A DNA stretch of 16,945 nt from Gammaproteobacteria bacterium (GTDB taxonomy: Bacteria; Pseudomonadota; Gammaproteobacteria; JAABTG01): NCBI GenBank assembly GCA_030066245.1, contig JASJBY010000064.1, positions 1 to 16,945 of the forward strand. The letters run 5' to 3'. The position numbers and the translations under genes were made by a program. Every line of letters begins with the position of its first letter. Position 1 is the stretch's first letter. The notes under the pieces were generated by a model. It searched no databases. It had not been told where the DNA came from and saw nothing but the letters and a program-made list of their open reading frames with translations. This document shows positions 14,357 to 16,945 of this stretch, in pieces.

Positions 14357-14370
14357 CTCGCGAAAGCGAG
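14357..14370 (+). other. GNRA-type hairpin in the rpmB leader
   Basis: CTCGC-GAAA-GCGAG forms a 5-bp GC-rich stem with a GAAA tetraloop about 14 nt after the predicted transcription start and 31 nt before the rpmB ATG. It could stabilise the mRNA 5' end or be a protein-binding site; no function is shown. Confidence 0.4.
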
Positions 14371-14401
14371 GTCCGGGTTCAAGCAGGGGTGTTGATAAAC
14401 C

Positions 14402-14638
14402 ATGTCCAAGGTGTGTCAGGTTACCGGTAAACGACCCATGGCCGGGAACAACGTGTCCCACGCCCACAACAAGACCCGTCGTCGCTTTCTGCCCAACCTG
14501 CACACACGGCGCTTCTGGGTTGAAACCGAGAAACGCTGGGTCAAGCTGCGGGTCAGCCGCAAAGGCCTGCGCATCATCGACAAGCTGGGCATCGACCAGG
14601 TGCTCGCCGATCTGCGTAAACGCGGCGAGATATCCTGA
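14402..14638 (+). CDS. rpmB: 50S ribosomal protein L28
   Basis: The 78-residue product has the same length as E. coli L28 and is nearly collinear with it: MSKVCQVTGKRPMAGNNVSH at the start, then HNKTRRRFLPNLHTRRFWVE and a C-terminal VLADLRKRGE. It has a single cysteine (C5) rather than zinc-binding pairs, so it is the zinc-independent form. L28 sits in the large subunit near the E site. The ribosome-binding site is modest (AGGGG about 12 bp before the ATG). The gene lies behind the promoter at 14308-14336 and is followed by rpmG after 14 bp. Confidence 0.97.
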   Translation: MSKVCQVTGKRPMAGNNVSHAHNKTRRRFLPNLHTRRFWVETEKRWVKLRVSRKGLRIIDKLGIDQVLADLRKRGEIS

Positions 14639-14652
14639 ACGGAGGAACTGTC

Positions 14653-14808
14653 ATGCGCGACAAGATTAGAATGGTGTCCAGTGCCGGAACGGGTCACTTC
14701 TACACGACGACGAAGAACAAACGCACGACGCCCAACAAGCTCGAGATGAAGAAGTTCGATCCCGTAGCGCGCAAGCACGTGGTCTACAAGGAAGCAAAGA
14801 TTAAATAG
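14653..14808 (+). CDS. rpmG: 50S ribosomal protein L33
   Basis: The 51-residue product begins MRDKIRMVSSAGTGHFYTTT, then KNKRTTPNKLEMKKFDPVAR and KHVVYKEAKIK, diagnostic for bacterial L33. No cysteines are present, so it is the zinc-free (C-minus) type, matching the zinc-free L28 beside it; neither gene would respond to zinc as a C+ form might. GGAGGA at 14641-14646 lies 6 bp before the ATG, a strong ribosome site. It is cotranscribed with rpmB and ends 33 bp before the terminator stem. Confidence 0.97.
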   Translation: MRDKIRMVSSAGTGHFYTTTKNKRTTPNKLEMKKFDPVARKHVVYKEAKIK

Positions 14809-14834
14809 ATTCCTTAGGCCGGGTTGTCAGCCAC

Positions 14835-14865
14835 AAAAAAACCCGCCTGTCGGCGGGTTTTTTTT
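14835..14865 (+). terminator. Bidirectional intrinsic terminator between rpmG and the desaturase gene
   Basis: ACCCGCC-TGTC-GGCGGGT forms a 7-bp GC-rich stem with a 4-base loop (14841-14858), followed by a run of T to 14865. It is preceded by a run of A from 14835, so on the minus strand it is also a stem followed by a T-run. It therefore serves both rpmBG (plus) and the desaturase gene (minus), which converge here. Confidence 0.92.
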
Positions 14866-14885
14866 CAACGCCATGGCGCACCCGG

Positions 14886-16067
14886 TCAAACGGGCTGGGG
14901 CTGCAGGGAATAACTACGCAGGGTCTGGGCGAATTCCACCAGGGAACGGATCCCCGTCGCTTCTGCTTTGCGGCACCATTCCTGGAGTGCCTGCAACAGC
15001 TTTTCCTGACTGGCAGAGCGCTGGTTCCAGATAGCCTGCAGCTGTTGCTTGAACTCGTAGACCGTCTGCAGGGCTTGACTGTCGTTGAGCACGCTCTGCA
15101 GCCGACGCCGGGCCTCGTCAGTCATACGCGAGTCCTCCCGCACCAGCGACGCGCGGGCGCGCTTGAGCACATGCCGGTAAGCCCCGCGAGCCTTCTGTAC
15201 CTCCTCCCGGTGCACACGCTGGACCACGTTGCTGGCGTATTGGGACATCACCTGGAGTCGATTGGTAATGATCGCCGACAGGGTGTCAAGGTCCACTTTG
15301 ACTTTGCCGGGCACCAGCACCGCTTTGGGCGGCACCTTCTTGACCCGTGCAAGCCCGAGGGCGGCAAGGGCCCGAATGTACAGCCAGCCCAGGTCGAACT
15401 CCCATTGCTTGATGGAGAACTTGGCGGAGCTTGCATAGGCATGGTGGTTGTTGTGCAACTCCTCCCCGCCGATGAAAAGGCCCCAGGGTACGATATTCGT
15501 CGAGGCGTCCGGCGTTTCGTAATTGCGGTAGCCCCAATAGTGACCGATGCCGTTGATGACACCCGCGGCGAAGAACGGTATCCATGCCATCTGCACGGCC
15601 CAGATGGTGATGCCGGGCAGTCCAAACAGCAGCAGGTCGATCAAAAACATGAGCAAAATGCCGCGGTTGGGATATGCGCCATAAACACGGCGCTCCATCC
15701 AGTCGTTCGGTGTACCATGACTGTAGCGATCCACGGTATCAGCCTTGGCCGCTTCTGCCTTGTAGAGCTCGGTGCCCTCCCAGAGAACCTTGTTCAGGCC
15801 GACGACCTGTGGGCTGTGAGGATCCTCAGAAGTCTCACAGCGGGCGTGGTGCTTGCGATGCACGGCCACCCATTCCCTGGTGACCATACCCGTGGCAAGC
15901 CACAGCCAAAAGCGAAAGAAATGACTCACTGCAGGATGCAGGTCGAGCGCACGGTGGGCCTGATGCCGATGCAGGTAGATGGTCACGGAGGCAATCGTGA
16001 TCTGGGTCATGAAAAGCGCCGCCAGGACATAACCCCAGAAAGACAGGTCTAAAAGGCCGTAGAACAT
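14886..16067 (-). CDS. Membrane fatty-acid desaturase (delta-9 / DesA-like) with C-terminal helical extension
   Basis: The 393-residue protein has the three histidine boxes of membrane di-iron desaturases: HRHQAHR (33-39), HRKHH (70-74) and HNNHH (205-209), plus H176 in GIGHYWGY. Hydrophobic helices lie at about 8-30, 48-62, 137-156 and 160-175. It probably introduces a cis double bond into acyl chains of membrane lipids, as Pseudomonas DesA does; the acyl carrier is not deducible from sequence. Residues ~255-393 are a charged helical extension not needed for the desaturase fold; this tail resembles part of ISL3-family transposases (see findings). The ATG at 16067 follows a G-rich ribosome site (GGGGGGGA) by 3 bp. 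It converges on rpmG at the bidirectional terminator. Confidence 0.9.
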   Translation of the reverse strand: MFYGLLDLSFWGYVLAALFMTQITIASVTIYLHRHQAHRALDLHPAVSHFFRFWLWLATGMVTREWVAVHRKHHARCETSEDPHSPQVVGLNKVLWEGTELYKAEAAKADTVDRYSHGTPNDWMERRVYGAYPNRGILLMFLIDLLLFGLPGITIWAVQMAWIPFFAAGVINGIGHYWGYRNYETPDASTNIVPWGLFIGGEELHNNHHAYASSAKFSIKQWEFDLGWLYIRALAALGLARVKKVPPKAVLVPGKVKVDLDTLSAIITNRLQVMSQYASNVVQRVHREEVQKARGAYRHVLKRARASLVREDSRMTDEARRRLQSVLNDSQALQTVYEFKQQLQAIWNQRSASQEKLLQALQEWCRKAEATGIRSLVEFAQTLRSYSLQPQPV

Positions 16068-16128
16068 GATTCCCCCCCAGCTACTCCGCTGGCTTGGTCG
16101 AGTTGGTTTTGGGACCTTGCAGAGTCCA

Positions 16129-16154
16129 GTACCCCGTCACAGTGGTCTTGACAG
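16129..16154. repeat. 26-bp fragment related to the flank of repeat copy A
   Basis: Bases 16129-16154 match 3597-3622 at 24 of 26 positions in the same plus-strand orientation; the shared core is CCGTCAC-N-GTGGTCTTGACAG. No repeat body (hairpins or terminal inverted repeats) adjoins this fragment. It lies about 62 bp upstream of the desaturase start. Confidence 0.7.
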
Positions 16155-16212
16155 AGTACAAGGCACAATTTTAATAGGTTAACATTTAGCGGTCGGTCTT
16201 TCACTTTCCCTA

Positions 16213-16261
16213 AAGCGACGACGCTTGAAGCCCCAGGTATCCCCACCGACTTCAGGGGCTT
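16213..16261. other. Pair of adjacent hairpins upstream of the Nudix gene
   Basis: AAGCG-ACGA-CGCTT (16213-16226) is followed one base later by AAGCCCC ... GGGGCTT (16228-16234 and 16255-16261), whose interior can form a further short GGT/ACC pairing. Tandem hairpins of the AAGCCCC type occur at ends of IS200/IS605 elements, but no transposase, TnpB or second end is visible. It may be a relic, an RNA structure or a regulatory site. Confidence 0.3.
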
Positions 16262-16304
16262 GCCGTAGCCTTGAACGGAATGTCACCATCTCAGCCCCAG
16301 TCTC

Positions 16305-16772
16305 ATGCCGAGGTCCGCCCCAGTGCCGCGCCCCCGAACACCACTGCTGACCGTTGACGTGATCATCGAGCTCAGCGACCGTCCCGAACATCCCATCGTG
16401 CTGATCCGGCGCCGCAACCCACCGCCGGGCTGGGCATTACCCGGCGGCTTCGTCGACGAGGGAGAGTCCACGGAGGCAGCCGCCATGCGGGAAGCGAAGG
16501 AAGAGACCGGCCTGGCCACGAAGCTCGTCGCCCTTCTCGGCTGTTACTCCGATCCGGACAGGGATCCCCGCGGCTACACGGCGAGCGCCGTGTACGTGGC
16601 ACACGCCGCAGGCATACCCCGGGGTGCCGATGATGCCGCCGAAGCCCGAGCCTTCGCACCGCCGGATTTTCCGCAACCGCTTGCCTTCGACCACGGCAGG
16701 ATCCTGAATGACTACCTGACGTTCCGGCGCACCGGCCAACCGGCGCCACTGCGTGCGCCGGAGCAGTCTTAG
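16305..16772 (+). CDS. Nudix hydrolase
   Basis: The 155-residue product is a single Nudix fold. The full box G-x5-E-x7-R-E-x2-E-E-x-G-L is intact at residues 48-70 (G48, E54, R62, E63, E66, E67, G69), so Mg-dependent pyrophosphohydrolase activity is expected. The lead-in NPPPGWALPGGFVDEGES and the substrate-side segment YSDPDRDPRGYTASAVYVAH resemble ADP-ribose pyrophosphatase-like members; the actual substrate (ADP-ribose, NADH or an oxidised nucleotide) cannot be fixed. The ATG at 16305 lacks a clear ribosome site; GTG at 16323 is an alternative. The TAG stop at 16770-16772 shares its last base with the first base of the second repeat copy. Confidence 0.88.
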   Translation: MPRSAPVPRPRTPLLTVDVIIELSDRPEHPIVLIRRRNPPPGWALPGGFVDEGESTEAAAMREAKEETGLATKLVALLGCYSDPDRDPRGYTASAVYVAHAAGIPRGADDAAEARAFAPPDFPQPLAFDHGRILNDYLTFRRTGQPAPLRAPEQS

Positions 16773-16945
16773 TACTCCGTCACCGATTCAAACTGGTTCA
16801 TGGCCCAGCCGGGGTTTCGGCGGGATTCGCGCAAGGCGACTGGTGGAGGTCCGTTGCAGACCCCTGAAGGGGCGGGCAGGGTCGTCAGACCCAGCGGCGG
16901 TCGAGGGACGACCGCCCCGAGCGCCAGCACAGGGGCGAGCAGGAC
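16772..16945 (+). repeat. Dispersed repeat, copy B (runs off the window)
   Basis: Bases 16785-16934 match the reverse complement of 3432-3581 without gaps, 139 of 150 identical by hand alignment. The GGCGGTCG-AGGGA-CGACCGCC hairpin (16896-16916) is unchanged in its stem, and CCCCT-GA-AGGGG (16861-16872) corresponds to the second hairpin of copy A. The inverted-end sequence GTTTCGGCGGGATTCGC is present at 16814-16830; its partner would lie beyond the window. Copy B begins at the Nudix stop codon with GTACTCCGTCAC, the inverse of the same 12-mer as oriented in copy A. Confidence 0.85.

Noticed and set aside
14125..14430. A 101-codon frame spanning the radC-rpmB gap
   Set aside because: It runs through the rpmB promoter and into rpmB in another frame, without a ribosome site or known motif.
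15045..16052. A 335-codon plus-strand frame opposite the desaturase, and a 314-codon frame opposite argB (8086-9030)
   Set aside because: Both are mirror frames of well-supported genes in GC-rich DNA, with no recognisable motif and compositions rich in His/Gln/Val typical of antisense shadows.
16772..16783. GTACTCCGTCAC considered as a SlmA-binding site, since slmA is present
   Set aside because: The known site is the palindrome GTGAGTACTCAC; this 12-mer is not palindromic and differs at several key positions. It is better explained by the repeat.
1..16945. CRISPR arrays, tRNA or rRNA genes, prophage, toxin-antitoxin or defence genes
   Set aside because: Looked for on both strands by eye; no regularly spaced repeats, cloverleaf-like sequence or diagnostic protein motifs were found.

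Overview
The window is a GC-rich stretch of gammaproteobacterial chromosome carrying mostly housekeeping genes. The evidence is gene order: pilT / yggS-proC-yggT / a DUF4426 gene on the left, and xthA(crc position)-pyrE ... argB-algC-dut-coaBC / radC-rpmB-rpmG on the right, both familiar from Pseudomonas and its relatives. The proteins (PilT, Dut, L28, PyrE, ArgB, membrane-anchored AlgC) look gammaproteobacterial throughout. I cannot name the genus. No rRNA, tRNA, CRISPR array, intact insertion sequence, phage gene or toxin/defence system was seen.

Layout. 1-177: start of pilT (minus strand, cut by the window edge), divergent from yggS (284-973), proC (1140-1967) and yggT (1967-2545). 2546-2862: non-coding, ending in a perfect 20-bp palindrome ahead of a secreted DUF4426 gene (2863-3315). 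3316-3624: non-coding, largely a dispersed repeat. Minus strand, 3625-5072: a TauE/SafE-like membrane protein translationally coupled to exonuclease III. Plus strand, 5246-6761: pyrE and a secreted DUF4124 coiled-coil protein. Minus strand, 6753-13399: coaBC, dut, algC, argB, slmA and a YgjP-type metalloprotease, in transcription order, with several stop/start overlaps. Plus strand, 13454-14808: radC, then rpmB-rpmG behind a strong sigma70 promoter and ending in a bidirectional terminator. Minus strand, 14886-16067: a fatty-acid desaturase. Plus strand, 16305-16772: a Nudix hydrolase followed at once by a second repeat copy that runs off the window.

Functional themes: amino-acid synthesis (ProC, ArgB), pyrimidine and dUTP metabolism (PyrE, Dut), CoA synthesis (CoaBC), sugar-phosphate supply for surface polysaccharides (AlgC), DNA repair (exonuclease III, RadC), division-site control (SlmA), ribosomal proteins L28/L33 and membrane-lipid desaturation.

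The least ordinary items are: (1) a ~200-270 bp repeat with terminal inverted repeats, present at both ends of the window directly behind the stop codons of two unrelated genes; (2) a desaturase whose C-terminal ~120 residues resemble the helical part of ISL3-family transposases; (3) a catalytically intact exonuclease III at the position where pseudomonads carry the inactive paralogue Crc; (4) short upstream reading frames ending on the start codons of algC and argB; (5) loss of metX-metW between yggT and the DUF4426 gene, with the synteny break at the repeat. I did not find a clear new multi-gene system.
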